From positions 86,596 to 150,595 of the forward strand of contig CALYQL010000002.1 in NCBI GenBank assembly GCA_945285915.1: DNA of 64,000 nucleotides, given 5' to 3'. This document shows, piece after piece, positions 51,915 through 63,700 of the stretch (positions within the stretch are counted from its first letter, which is position 1; each line of letters opens with the position of its first letter). The position numbers and the translations under genes were made by a program. The stretch comes from an uncultured Bartonella sp. (GTDB lineage: Bacteria > Pseudomonadota > Alphaproteobacteria > Rhizobiales > Rhizobiaceae). The notes under the pieces were generated by a model. It ran no database searches and had not been told where the DNA came from. It worked only from the letters and a program-made list of their open reading frames with translations.

Positions 51915-52082
51915 AAATACCTTCGTAATATCTTATGACATTATGCATATCGCACTGTATTCGTGGCGCAGCTATATATATGTTTAACACATAACACAAT
52001 GTTAAAAAATGATTAACATTGTGAATTTTCCACCTGTTTTTATCTATTAAAACAAGTTTTCATTTCCGTGTTTATGAGTATC

Positions 52083-52763
52083 TTATTCACTCACAAAACG
52101 TACAAACTCATCCAGTGGTACACGCTCTGTTGGAAAACAGTTTTCCGGCGCGTTTTCATCACGATATCCCAGTGCCATACCACAAATAATTTGCCGATTA
52201 TCTGGTATATCCAACTCTTGTGATATTCTTTCATGATATTCAGAAAACGCGGCTTGAATACATGTATCAAGACCGAAGCTTCTTGCCACAAGGGCTACAG
52301 TTTGTAGAAAACCGCCCAGATCAAGCCAGCTTCCCATTTCCATATCGCGGTCCATCGTAAAAATAAGACCGACAGGCGCACCGAAAAACATAAAGTTTTT
52401 TGCTTGTTGATGCGTAATCTTACTGCGTTCCGCCCGTGCAATGCCAAGTGACCGGTATAAATCCCAGCCCAATTTACGTCGCCTTGACAAATAAGGTTCT
52501 CGCCAATCCTTGGGGTAAAATTGGTATTCACATTCTTCCTTGATGCCAGAAAGCGCCAACTCGAAAAGCGTCTTTCCCAATTTTTCCAAAGCGCCACCAC
52601 TAAGCACGATGACCTGCCAAGGTTGCAGATTTGCGCCTGATGGTGCACGAGAAGAAAGTGTTAGAATATTTTTGACTATTTCAGGATCAACATCTTTCTC
52701 AGCGTAAGCGCGTATCGATCTACGGCTATTGATTACGTCACAAAATTTCTCGATGTTGGTCAT
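52083..52763 (-). CDS. Nitroreductase family protein
   Basis: INSRRSIRAYAEKDVDPEIVKNILTLSSRAPSGANLQPWQVIVL. Confidence 0.9.
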   Translation of the reverse strand: MTNIEKFCDVINSRRSIRAYAEKDVDPEIVKNILTLSSRAPSGANLQPWQVIVLSGGALEKLGKTLFELALSGIKEECEYQFYPKDWREPYLSRRRKLGWDLYRSLGIARAERSKITHQQAKNFMFFGAPVGLIFTMDRDMEMGSWLDLGGFLQTVALVARSFGLDTCIQAAFSEYHERISQELDIPDNRQIICGMALGYRDENAPENCFPTERVPLDEFVRFVSE

Positions 52764-52860
52764 TTAAACGGCCTTTCGCCCACAAGAAAATCGATATGTT
52801 CCACCCCGTCTTATAGCAAAGTTATCAACTTATGCTAAATAGATAGCAAAGGACATCAAG

Positions 52861-53835
52861 ATGAGCCAGTCAGAAAACAAAGAAAAGCGATTACAAAAAA
52901 TTGATATTTTTCGAGGGTTGGCGCTCATCGGAATGGTTATTTACCATTTTAGCTGGGATTTAAGCTATTTTTCCTATATTTCTCCAACAGTGCCAGCGGC
53001 AGGAAGCCTGCGCATATTTGCACGTATTGTTGCATTCTGTTTTATTTTTACAGCAGGTTTTAGTTTATATCTTGCCCATAAAAACGGAATCCGCTGGAAG
53101 CCATTCTGTAAAAGACTGGTTATCATAATACTCGCAGCCGCTCTTGTTTCTTTTGTAACATTTTTCATCATGCCCCAAGGTTTTATCTACTTTGGTATAT
53201 TGCATGAAATTGCTTTAACAAGCCTGCTTGCGCTCATGTTTCTCTATACACCGATAGTTTTTAACCTATTGGTTGCCGTTATTATTTTTATTCTTCCTTT
53301 TGTCTACCAATCGGATCTGTTCAGCTTCCCCGCGCTTCTATGGCTGGGGCTTACACCTTCACCAAAACCATCATTTGACTATGTTCCACTTTTTCCATGG
53401 TTTTCTGCTGGTTTATTTGGTCTGACTATTGCGCGATTATTAGGAAGATATAACGCACTTTATGTGTTGCAGAACGGAATAAAACCGCGCTGGCTCAACA
53501 GCTCGTTACAATGGCTTGGAAAACACAGTCTTGTTTTTTATCTCGTTCACCAACCAATTTTATTGGCATTACTTTACGGTGTTTCCTTTATCGCACCACC
53601 TTCAATCCATGCATTAAGAGAGCCTATGGAACAGGCCTGTGTTAGCGAATGTTCGGAAAAAGCTAGTAGAAATGTATGCACACGGTTTTGTTCATGTGTT
53701 TTTGACAGAATTGAAGCACAAAATCTATTGCCAGATTTATCAAAAGGCGAACTTACACAGGCTGATGAGCGGTTACAAATCCCTATCAATATGTGTTGGA
53801 ATAAAATAGTAACAGATGCCGCAAAACCGCAGTAA
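52861..53835 (+). CDS. DUF1624/heparan-alpha-glucosaminide N-acetyltransferase-like membrane protein
   Basis: IDIFRGLALIGMVIYHFSWDLSYF, multi-TM, FYLVHQPILLALLYG, Cys-rich C-terminal extension. Confidence 0.82.
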   Translation: MSQSENKEKRLQKIDIFRGLALIGMVIYHFSWDLSYFSYISPTVPAAGSLRIFARIVAFCFIFTAGFSLYLAHKNGIRWKPFCKRLVIIILAAALVSFVTFFIMPQGFIYFGILHEIALTSLLALMFLYTPIVFNLLVAVIIFILPFVYQSDLFSFPALLWLGLTPSPKPSFDYVPLFPWFSAGLFGLTIARLLGRYNALYVLQNGIKPRWLNSSLQWLGKHSLVFYLVHQPILLALLYGVSFIAPPSIHALREPMEQACVSECSEKASRNVCTRFCSCVFDRIEAQNLLPDLSKGELTQADERLQIPINMCWNKIVTDAAKPQ

Positions 53836-53884
53836 TAAATTTGTCGTCTATTACAATGGAGCTTTTAATAATAGGATATTTTTA

Positions 53885-54271
53885 TTAACGGTTGACGCCC
53901 AGTTCTGCCAAGCGTTCAAAACATGTCTCTTCCATGCGATCAAGTTCTCTTACTGCATCATCAATATCGCGGCGCATTTTTTTAAGCTCTTCGCGTTTTT
54001 CATCAATATTCAACAACAGGCTTTTAACCTTTTTTTCGTCCTCAAGTGCGCCGTCGGATATAATCAATAAATTGGATATTTCCGAAAGGGAAAAATTAAG
54101 CCGCCTTGCACGCAGTATTTGGCTAAGTTTGTTTCTATCCAGTTGCGTGTAAAGGCGTGTACGCCCTCGCCGAAGCGGCACCAAAAGCCCTTCGTCTTCA
54201 TAATAACGCAATGTTCGTGTTGTTATGCCGAATTCGCGTGTTAACTCGCTTATAGAATAATATTCATGCAT
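53885..54271 (-). CDS. MerR family transcriptional regulator
   Basis: YYSISELTREFGITTRTLRYYEDEGLLVPLRRGRTRLYTQLDRNKL. Confidence 0.9.
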   Translation of the reverse strand: MHEYYSISELTREFGITTRTLRYYEDEGLLVPLRRGRTRLYTQLDRNKLSQILRARRLNFSLSEISNLLIISDGALEDEKKVKSLLLNIDEKREELKKMRRDIDDAVRELDRMEETCFERLAELGVNR

Positions 54272-54592
54272 CTGCTTACCGGTTAAAACTGAATAGTTAC
54301 CTATCTAACTTACATTAGAAAGAACCAAGGATTAGTACAATATGACTGAAATAAATAACGATATTATAACGGTGTAGTTTCCTAACTCATTCATTCAACA
54401 ATAAATAATTATAGATCGATATTATATTATTCTGTAGACGAACACATCAGGACTGATCGTCACAGCAAGATAAAGAAAACATAAAGTTTAAAATACGCCG
54501 CTTCCCCCTATATCATTGATGCAAACCCCGTTATATAACGCCAAATATTGTGGTTTGATCGTTTCCTATCGTCAGTGTAAAAGCGCCAAATT

Positions 54593-55006
54593 ATGCGGAA
54601 AAAAAATTGGATAATTAGTCTCATTGTATTACTCGTAGTCGTGATGCTTGGTTTTCTCTCATTTACACCATTCATAAATTACATCGGAAAATCAGAGCTT
54701 TACGCTTTTGCCCATGATAAAAACTATTGCCGGACAGATAGTTGTGACGAAGGTATCGCCTATGTTACTGAGCTTTTGCATAAGCAATCTGGCATATCGG
54801 AAAAAGATGTTCCGTGGTGTATGGCAACCAACAAAATCTATTACACCGATATGCGTTTTCTCAATGGATTAAAGGTAAAATTTGCCGATTGGATGTATAA
54901 AACATGTGAGCGTAGCGAATTGACACTCGACGATGCAAATATTGAAATCGGAGATCACAATCATAATCATGACCACAACCACGCTGATGACGATGGCAAC
55001 GAGTAA
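54593..55006 (+). CDS. Membrane-anchored protein of unknown function with His/Asp-rich tail
   Basis: N-terminal TM (WIISLIVLLVVVMLGFLSF) and C-terminal GDHNHNHDHNHADDDGNE. Confidence 0.6.
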   Translation: MRKKNWIISLIVLLVVVMLGFLSFTPFINYIGKSELYAFAHDKNYCRTDSCDEGIAYVTELLHKQSGISEKDVPWCMATNKIYYTDMRFLNGLKVKFADWMYKTCERSELTLDDANIEIGDHNHNHDHNHADDDGNE

Positions 55007-55450
55007 TGGAAAATAGCAAAAAGTGTCGGACTAATCTTATTAGCGTAAAAGGATTACCGACCTGATTAGTATGAATGGCTTATTAGATTAAAAAATTTGG
55101 CTTTTCTGTCATCTTGGGTTTATTTCTTCGCCGTTGGTTTTGCAGTTTTGGTTTTGCGTTTAGATGTGGTCTTTAATCAGAAGCTTAAACCTGATCCAAA
55201 ACGCGTAAAACAACACCAACGAAATCACCGCATATATATGGCAAATGTCTGATATATAACAAATAGCTGCACGCGGTTAACATCACTGTATTTCGTTGCT
55301 TGGCGCTCAACTAAGTCCAATTCACTGTTCCCCTAACGATATTTCCATTGCCACTCGATACCGCCTATAAATCCGCTATATTAAGCCTTGGAGAAACGTT
55401 TAAAAAAAAACGGAATAATGAAACTTAACACGTCAGTCAGAGAGGCAGAA

Positions 55451-55831
55451 ATGTTTATCGATCACATAGATCATATTGTTATGACTTGTCATGATATTGA
55501 ATCGTCTAAGAATTTTTATAAAAATATATTGAATATGAAAGTTGAAGTATTCGGTGAAAACAGGTTTGCCTTACGCTTCGGCAATCAAAAAATAAACCTT
55601 CATCAATATGGCAAAAAATTTGAACCAAAAGCTCACCTGCCAGTTCCTGGTAGTCTCGATTTATGCTTTATAACCAAGCAGCCACTCGATAAATTTATTG
55701 AACATTTAAACGCGGTGCATTGCCCGATTGTTGAAGGCCCCGTTGAACGAACTGGCGCAACTGGCAAAATACGTTCGGTTTACGTGCGTGACCCCGATCT
55801 AAACCTTATTGAAGTGTCTGAATATCTTTAA
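55451..55831 (+). CDS. VOC family protein (glyoxalase fold)
   Basis: IDHIDHIVMTCHDIESSKNFYKNILNMKVEVFGENRFALRFGNQKINLHQ...VYVRDPDLNLIEVSEYL. Confidence 0.88.
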   Translation: MFIDHIDHIVMTCHDIESSKNFYKNILNMKVEVFGENRFALRFGNQKINLHQYGKKFEPKAHLPVPGSLDLCFITKQPLDKFIEHLNAVHCPIVEGPVERTGATGKIRSVYVRDPDLNLIEVSEYL

Positions 55832-55921
55832 TAGCCCAGCATCTGCCAATGCATAATTACCCCCTGCCCGTGTATACTTACCTCTGGCACACGCATATTT
55901 GCTTTAGACCGATGCAGATTC

Positions 55922-56119
55922 AATTTTCGCTTATTTAATTTTGACCCATTTAAGCATGGCCATTTAATCGTGGCTCATATAATCTTGGTACAATTAACTT
56001 CAGTATAGTTAACTTGGTTCCAGCTGATCTAGTTCTAGCTGACCTCTGCATATTCAACCTTGATATATTTCAACTTGGCATAAACCTTTCAACTTGGAAT
56101 AAACCTTGGAACAAAGCTT
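55922..56119. repeat. Highly degenerate tandem array with about 15-bp period
   Basis: Units fall on a 15-bp lattice: aattttcgcttattt, aattttgacccattt, (14) aagcatggccattt, aatcgtggctcatat, aatcttggtacaatt, aacttcagtatagtt, aacttggttccagct, gatctagttctagct, gacctctgcatattc, aaccttgatatattt, caacttggcataaac, (cttt) caacttggaataaac, cttggaacaaagctt. Confidence 0.65.
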
Positions 56120-56337
56120 AATAAAAAAACACGGCAGTTACCTGCCGGGCTTTTTGAACTTCTGCTGAAATTGTTATTCAGCTGCTGTATGTGTCATATC
56201 CGTCAGCATCGCATTTGCGGCTTCTCCACCAGTAGATTTGCGGCGTTCATTGACAATCAAATCATCGCGTATTGTAGCAATACGACGAATTTGCGCGATT
56301 GTTCCGCCTGTACCTGCTGGTATCAAACGTCCAACAA
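56117..56337 (-). pseudogene. Duplicated rpoC 3' tail plus terminator
   Basis: Repeats native 56343-56563 with 226-bp offset; minus strand encodes [52 protein letters not shown] vs native ...[16 protein letters not shown].... Confidence 0.95.
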
Positions 56338-56355
56338 GAAAACTTAATAAAAAAA

Positions 56356-56375
56356 CCCGGCAGTTACCTGCCGGG
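56356..56375 (-). terminator. rpoC terminator (native); near-identical copy at about 56130-56149
   Basis: aaaaaaa cccggcag ttac ctgccggg ctttttg; duplicate has acggcag in the left arm. Confidence 0.85.
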
Positions 56376-56399
56376 CTTTTTGATCTTCTGCTGAAATTA

Positions 56400-59300
56400 T
56401 TATTCAGCTGCTGTATGTGTCATATCCGTCAGCATGGCGTTTGCTGCTTCTCCACCAGTGGATTTGCGGCGTTCATCGACAATCAAATCATCGCGTGTTG
56501 TAGCAATACGACGAATTTGTGCGATTGTTCCGCCTGTACCTGCTGGTATCAAACGTCCAACAATGACGTTTTCTTTCAGCCCCTGCAATGTATCCATCTT
56601 ACCTGCAACAGCAGCCTCGGTGAGTACACGCGTGGTTTCTTGGAACGAAGCAGCCGATATGAATGAAGGTGTCTGCAACGATGCCTTGGTAATACCCAAC
56701 AGAACAGGATTACCGGAAGCAGGCTTCTTGCCCTCTTCAATCAGACGGTCATTAACTTCATCGAGCTCGATACGGTCAACATTGTCACCTGCAATATAGC
56801 CTGAATCACCGGCTTCGGTAATTTCAACTTTCTGCAGCATTTGACGAACGATAACTTCGATATGCTTATCGTTGATGACAACACCCTGAAGACGATAAAC
56901 TTCTTGAATCTCGTTAACGAGATAAGATGCCAAAGCTTCAACGCCTTTAATTGCCAAGATGTCGTGTGGTGCTGGAAGACCGTCAAGGATGTAATCACCT
57001 TTTTCGATCTGGTCACCATCTTGCAAGTGGAATGGTTTTCCTTTCGGAATGAGATATTCCACAGCTTCAACCGTCTCGTCATTAGGCTCGATCATGATGC
57101 GGCGTTTGTTCTTATAGTCGCGACCAAAGCGGATTGTACCATCAATTTCAGCAATGATAGCATGATCTTTGGGACGACGTGCTTCGAACAATTCAGCAAC
57201 ACGAGGAAGACCACCGGTAATATCTTTCGTCTTGGCACTTTCAAGTGGCAAACGACCGATAACGTCACCGGCCATGACATGTGAGCCTGGTTCAACAGAA
57301 AGAATGGTTTCAACCGACATCATATAACGAGCGTCGCCACCCTTGGATAGTTTGGCAATTTTGCTGCCCTTCTTATCCGAATGAATAACGATAGCTGGTT
57401 TCAGATCAGATCCACGTGGGTTAGCACGCCAATCAATAACCTGACGTTTTGTGATACCTGTTGACTCATCAGCTGTTTCTGTGACTGACAGACCATCGAT
57501 CATGTCTTCAAATCCGACATAACCTTCAACTTCTGTCATGATAGGCCGTGTATAAGGATCCCATTCTGCGATACGCTGACCACGTTTAACAACATCGCCA
57601 TCATCAACAAAAATACGTGCACCATATGTAATACGGTGTGAAGCACGCTCTTTGCCGCTGTCATCTTTAATGAGAACAGCCATGTTACGACCCATAACAA
57701 CCAAGTGTCCTTCTGAATCGCGAACGACATTGCGGTTACGAAGTTCAACCTTACCTTCATAAGAAGCTTCAAGGTATGATGTATCCACAACCTGAGCAGT
57801 ACCACCTAAGTGGAATGTACGCATGGTCAACTGGGTACCAGGTTCACCGATGGACTGAGCAGCAATAACACCAACAGCCTCACCCTGATTAACCGGCGTA
57901 CCACGTGCCAAATCGCGACCATAACATTTCGCACAAACACCAAGACGGGTTTCACAGGTCAATGCAGAACGGATTTGAACAGACTGGATACCAGCTTCTT
58001 CAATAACCGCCACATCTGCTTCCTCGATCATACGGCCACCTTCAACGATAACCTCTCCTGTAACAGGATGAAGAATATCAAGAAGAGCAGTACGTCCAAG
58101 GATACGCTGACCGAGAGACGCCACAACCTGACCGGCATCAACGATTGGCTGCATTGTCAGACCTTTGTCTGTTCCGCAATCGACCGCTGAAATGATCGCG
58201 TCCTGAGCAACGTCAACCAAACGACGAGTCAAGTAACCAGAGTTCGCAGTTTTCAACGCTGTATCAGCCAAACCTTTACGGGCACCGTGTGTCGAGTTGA
58301 AGTACTCGTTCACTGTCAAGCCTTCTTTAAAGTTTGAAATGATCGGTGTTTCGATAATTTCACCAGAAGGTTTAGCCATCAAACCACGCATACCACCGAG
58401 CTGCTTCATCTGGTTCGGCGAACCACGAGCACCTGAGTGAGACATCATGTAAATCGAATTCATTGGCTTTTGACGACCTGTTTCCGGATCAAATTCAACA
58501 GCCTGAATACGCTTCATCATTTCGTCAGCAACGCGGTCTGTACATTTACCCCAAGCGTCAACAACCTTATTGTATTTTTCGCCTTGAGTAATCAAACCAT
58601 CATTATATTGCTGTTCATATTCCTTGGCCAAAGCTTCTGTCTCTTGAACAAGACGAGCCTTGCTTTCAGGAATAACCATATCGTCTTTACCGAACGAAAT
58701 ACCTGCACGGCAAGCATTTGCGAAGCCAAGAGACATGATACGGTCACAGAACATAACCGTTTCTTTCTGACCGCAGTGACGATAGACATGGTCAATCATC
58801 TTTGAAATGTTTTTCTTGGTCATTTCCTGATTAACAATGTCGAACTTGACATTTGAGCTCTTAGGCAGCGTTTCACCAATAATCAAACGACCTGGTGTGG
58901 TATCGTAAATCTTTGTTACCACATTACCGTCAGCATCGACGCTCTTTACGCGACCTTTGATTTTTGTGTGAAGTGTCACAACCTTGTTATCCAAAGCGTG
59001 TTGCAATTCACCCATATCACCAAACACCATACCTTCACCCGGTTCGTGCTCACACACGATGGAAAGATAATAAAGTCCAAGAACCATATCCTGTGACGGA
59101 ACAATAATTGGCGCACCATTGGCTGGATGCAAAATATTATTGGTCGACATCATCAAAACACGGGCTTCCAACTGTGCTTCAAGTGAAAGCGGCACGTGAA
59201 CAGCCATCTGGTCACCGTCGAAGTCAGCATTAAATGCCGAACAAACCAACGGATGTAGCTGAATAGCCTTACCTTCAATAAGGGTTGGCTCAAATGCCTG

Positions 59301-60608
59301 AATGCCCAATCTATGAAGTGTTGGAGCGCGGTTCAAAAGAACCGGATGTTCACGGATAACTTCTTCCAAGATATCCCAAACTTCTGGACGTTCTTTTTCT
59401 ACCAGCTTCTTTGCTTGCTTAACTGTTGAAGAGAAGCCTTTTGCGTCAAGACGAGCGTAAATAAATGGTTTGAACAATTCCAAAGCCATTTTCTTCGGCA
59501 AGCCGCATTGATGCAATTTCAATTCCGGACCGGTAACAATAACCGAACGACCGGAGTAATCAACGCGCTTACCGAGCAAGTTCTGACGGAAACGACCCTG
59601 CTTACCTTTCAGCATATCTGAAAGCGACTTCAGTGGACGTTTGTTGGCACCGGTAATAACACGTCCGCGACGACCATTATCAAATAATGCATCAACAGCT
59701 TCCTGCAACATACGCTTTTCATTGCGAACGATGATGCCAGGAGCACGTAGTTCGATCAAACGCTTCAAACGATTGTTACGGTTAATCACACGACGGTAAA
59801 GATCGTTTAGATCTGATGTCGCAAATCGTCCACCATCAAGTGGCACCAAAGGACGCAAATCTGGTGGAATAACAGGAACAACCTTCATAATCATCCACTC
59901 TGGACGATTACCAGACTCAAGGAAATTCTCAACGATCTTGAGACGTTTCATGAGCTTTTTGGTCTTTAATTCTGAAGTCGTTTCAGCCAATTCGCTGCGC
60001 AGATCACCAGCGATTTTTGGCAAATCCATTGCCGCCAAAAGCTCGTAAATAGCTTCAGCACCAATCAAAGCGGTAAACTGGTCTTCGCCAAACTCATCAA
60101 CAGCAATCATATATTCTTCTTCAGAAAGAAGCTGATGCATTTTGAGTGATGTTAAACCTGGCTCCGTAACAATGTAGTTTTCGAAATACAATACCCGCTC
60201 GATATCCTTAAGTGTCATATCAAGCAATGTACCAATACGGCTTGGAAGTGATTTCAAAAACCAGATGTGAGCAACTGGCGCAGCCAATTCAATATGCCCC
60301 ATGCGCTCACGACGCACGCGGGAAAGTGTAACTTCAACACCACACTTTTCACATATAATGCCCTTATATTTCATACGCTTGTATTTGCCGCAAAGACATT
60401 CATAATCTTTGATAGGGCCAAAAATACGCGCACAAAATAAACCGTCACGTTCTGGCTTGAACGTGCGGTAGTTAATGGTCTCAGGCTTTTTAATCTCGCC
60501 GTAAGACCAGGACAGAATCTTCTCAGGGCTTGCAATCGATATCCGAATTGAATCGAATGTCATTGCAGGTGCCTGAGGATTGAAAAGATTCATGACCTCT
60601 TGGTTCAT
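56400..60608 (-). CDS. rpoC: DNA-directed RNA polymerase subunit beta'
   Basis: [12 protein letters not shown] catalytic motif; start at [11 protein letters not shown]. Confidence 0.97.
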   Translation of the reverse strand: MNQEVMNLFNPQAPAMTFDSIRISIASPEKILSWSYGEIKKPETINYRTFKPERDGLFCARIFGPIKDYECLCGKYKRMKYKGIICEKCGVEVTLSRVRRERMGHIELAAPVAHIWFLKSLPSRIGTLLDMTLKDIERVLYFENYIVTEPGLTSLKMHQLLSEEEYMIAVDEFGEDQFTALIGAEAIYELLAAMDLPKIAGDLRSELAETTSELKTKKLMKRLKIVENFLESGNRPEWMIMKVVPVIPPDLRPLVPLDGGRFATSDLNDLYRRVINRNNRLKRLIELRAPGIIVRNEKRMLQEAVDALFDNGRRGRVITGANKRPLKSLSDMLKGKQGRFRQNLLGKRVDYSGRSVIVTGPELKLHQCGLPKKMALELFKPFIYARLDAKGFSSTVKQAKKLVEKERPEVWDILEEVIREHPVLLNRAPTLHRLGIQAFEPTLIEGKAIQLHPLVCSAFNADFDGDQMAVHVPLSLEAQLEARVLMMSTNNILHPANGAPIIVPSQDMVLGLYYLSIVCEHEPGEGMVFGDMGELQHALDNKVVTLHTKIKGRVKSVDADGNVVTKIYDTTPGRLIIGETLPKSSNVKFDIVNQEMTKKNISKMIDHVYRHCGQKETVMFCDRIMSLGFANACRAGISFGKDDMVIPESKARLVQETEALAKEYEQQYNDGLITQGEKYNKVVDAWGKCTDRVADEMMKRIQAVEFDPETGRQKPMNSIYMMSHSGARGSPNQMKQLGGMRGLMAKPSGEIIETPIISNFKEGLTVNEYFNSTHGARKGLADTALKTANSGYLTRRLVDVAQDAIISAVDCGTDKGLTMQPIVDAGQVVASLGQRILGRTALLDILHPVTGEVIVEGGRMIEEADVAVIEEAGIQSVQIRSALTCETRLGVCAKCYGRDLARGTPVNQGEAVGVIAAQSIGEPGTQLTMRTFHLGGTAQVVDTSYLEASYEGKVELRNRNVVRDSEGHLVVMGRNMAVLIKDDSGKERASHRITYGARIFVDDGDVVKRGQRIAEWDPYTRPIMTEVEGYVGFEDMIDGLSVTETADESTGITKRQVIDWRANPRGSDLKPAIVIHSDKKGSKIAKLSKGGDARYMMSVETILSVEPGSHVMAGDVIGRLPLESAKTKDITGGLPRVAELFEARRPKDHAIIAEIDGTIRFGRDYKNKRRIMIEPNDETVEAVEYLIPKGKPFHLQDGDQIEKGDYILDGLPAPHDILAIKGVEALASYLVNEIQEVYRLQGVVINDKHIEVIVRQMLQKVEITEAGDSGYIAGDNVDRIELDEVNDRLIEEGKKPASGNPVLLGITKASLQTPSFISAASFQETTRVLTEAAVAGKMDTLQGLKENVIVGRLIPAGTGGTIAQIRRIATTRDDLIVDERRKSTGGEAANAMLTDMTHTAAE

Positions 60609-60727
60609 GCCGTTCTCCTTCAAGGGCTCTTCAGAACCCGTTGCGATACGCTACAATTTTTTAAACACAAATGTAGCTATCTCAATAGAAATCCAAATGA
60701 TTCAGCTTTCCATAAAAGCTAAAAAGA

Positions 60728-60748
60728 GGCGCGCCCTAACGGCGCACC
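60728..60748 (-). terminator. Hairpin in the rpoB-rpoC intergenic region
   Basis: ggcgcgcc ctaac ggcgcacc with T run on the minus strand. Confidence 0.45.
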
Positions 60749-60757
60749 CTTATTTCT

Positions 60758-63700
60758 TTATTCAGCTGCATCTGGCAGTGCATCGTTTGCCTGTTGTGCT
60801 AAAAGCTCACGCGTATCATCAAGCTCAACATTGAGCCCCAAGGAACGCATTTCTTTTACCAACACATTGAAGCTTTCCGGTATACCGGCTTCAAATGTAT
60901 CATCACCGCGCACAATAGCTTCGTACACTTTCGTACGCCCGGCAACATCGTCCGACTTAACAGTCAGCATTTCTTGCAGAGTATACGCTGCGCCATAAGC
61001 CTCGAGAGCCCAGACTTCCATTTCACCAAAACGCTGTCCGCCAAACTGTGCTTTACCACCCAATGGCTGTTGCGTTACCAACGAGTATGGACCAATCGAA
61101 CGAGCGTGAATCTTGTCATCGACCAGATGGTGCAGTTTAAGCATATAAATGTAGCCCACTGTCACCCGACGATCAAATGGTTCACCCGTACGTCCGTCGA
61201 ATAGCTGTACCTGCCCCGTTGTTGCCAAACCAGCCTCGGTCAACATTTCGTTGATATCGGCATCGTGCGCACCATCGAAAACTGGTGTTGCTATTGATAC
61301 ACCACGTTTCATCTGTCCGGCCAAACGAACAATGCTTTCATCATCGTATTGACGGATTGGCTCATTACGATCGTTATCAGGAATGATATCCTCGATCCGT
61401 TGCCGTAATGGTTGAATGTCGCCAGACTTTTGATAAGCCTCCAACAATTTACCAACCTGCTTGCCCAAACCGGCACAAGCCCATCCCAAGTGTGTTTCAA
61501 GAATTTGTCCGACGTTCATTCGGCTTGGCACACCAAGAGGGTTCAACACGATATCTGCATGCGTTCCGTCTTCAAGGAATGGCATATCTTCAATTGGCAA
61601 TATGCGTGAAACAACACCCTTATTACCGTGACGACCAGCCATCTTGTCACCTGGTTGGATTTTGCGCTTAACAGCAACAAAAACCTTAACCATTTTCATC
61701 ACGCCTGGAGGCATTTCGTCGCCGCGCTGAACTTTCTCAACCTTGTCCATAAAGCGACGCTGCAATGCTTCCTTGGATTCGTCATATTGCTTACGCAATG
61801 CTTCGATTTCGCCCTGAAGCTTTTCATCTTCAACAGCAAATTGCCACCATTGCGACCGAGGATATTCACCCATGACAGATTCACTCAAGGATGTACCCTT
61901 CTTGAATCCCTTAGGTCCTTCGATTGCAACTTTACCATTCAGCATATCAACAAGACGTGCATAAACGCTACGATCAAGAATTGACTGCTCGTCATCACGG
62001 TCTTTGGCCAAACGTTCAATCTCTTCACGTTCGATTGCCATTGCACGTTCGTCTTTCTCAACGCCATGGCGATTGAAAACACGAACCTCAACAACCGTAC
62101 CAAATGTCCCCGGAGGCATACGCATGGATGTATCCCGAACATCCGAAGCCTTTTCACCAAATATTGCACGCAGAAGCTTTTCTTCTGGTGTCATTGGACT
62201 TTCGCCCTTTGGTGTAATTTTACCAACAAGGATATCACCTGGTTGAACTTCCGCGCCGATATAAACAATGCCTGCTTCGTCAAGGTTTTTCAAAGCCTCT
62301 TCCGAGACATTCGGTATATCGCGGGTGATTTCTTCAGGTCCGAGCTTTGTATCACGGGCAGATACTTCGAATTCCTCAATATGAATAGAGGTAAACACAT
62401 CTTCTGCAACGATACGCTCAGAAAGAAGAATAGCATCTTCATAGTTGTAACCGTTCCAAGGCATAAATGCCACGAGCACGTTACGACCAAGTGCCAAATC
62501 ACCAAGATCCGTTGACGGACCATCGGCAATAATATCGCCTTTCTGGATATGATCGCCAACGCGAACCAATGGACGCTGATTAATACATGTCGACTGGTTG
62601 GAACGTTGGAATTTATGCAAGCGATAAATATCAACACCAGACTTAGAAGGATCCAGATCTTCTGTTGCACGGATAACAATACGTGTTGCGTCAACCTGGT
62701 CAACAATACCACCACGCTTTGCACCAATAGCAGCACCAGAGTCACGCGCAACGATTGGTTCCATACCGGTACCAACAAAAGGTGCCTCAGCACGCAGCAG
62801 CGGAACAGCCTGACGTTGCATGTTTGAACCCATCAGAGCGCGGTTAGCGTCGTCGTTTTCCAAAAATGGAATAAGAGCAGCAGCAACCGATACCAACTGT
62901 TTCGGTGAAACGTCCATCAAGTCGATATGGTCACTTGGCGCCATCAAAACTTCACCAGCATGACGACAGACAACAAATTCTTCCTTGAATTTACCGTCTT
63001 CAGTCAGTGATGAATTGGCCTGTGCAACATAGTGCTTGGACTCTTCCATTGCTGAAAGATAAACCACTTCACGTGTTACCTTACCATCGACGATTTTTCT
63101 GTATGGGCTTTCAATAAAGCCATACTTGTTAACTCTCGCAAATGTAGCAAGCGAGTTAATCAAACCGATGTTCGGACCTTCCGGCGTTTCAATCGGACAA
63201 ATACGACCATAGTGTGTTGGATGCACGTCACGAACTTCAAAGCCCGCACGTTCACGTGTCAAACCACCAGGTCCCAATGCTGATAAACGACGCTTATGCG
63301 TGATCTCAGACAATGGATTGGTCTGATCCATAAACTGTGACAGCTGAGACGAACCAAAGAATTCACGAACAGCAGCGGCAGCAGGCTTAGCGTTAATCAA
63401 ATCCTGCGGCATAACTGTGTCAATTTCAATTGACGACATGCGTTCCTTGATTGCACGTTCCATACGCAGCAAACCGACGCGATATTGATTTTCCATCAAC
63501 TCACCAACCGAACGAACACGACGGTTGCCTAAGTTATCAATATCATCGATTTCACCGCGTCCATCGCGCAGCTCAACCAACATCTTCACAACGGCCAAGA
63601 TATCTTCCTTGCGCAAGATACGAACAGTATCTGGGCAATCAAGATCAAGTCGCATGTTCATCTTCACACGACCAACCGCTGAAAGATCGTAGCGCTCTGG

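Noticed and set aside
53574-53835. Cys-rich C-terminal extension of the DUF1624 protein as a fusion domain
   Set aside because: Similar Cys-containing tails seem usual in alphaproteobacterial members of this family, so it was not treated as novel.
56238-56666. 142-aa plus-strand ORF spanning the rpoC tail copies
   Set aside because: It is the antisense reading of the duplicated rpoC tails and shows internal repetition only because of the tandem duplication.
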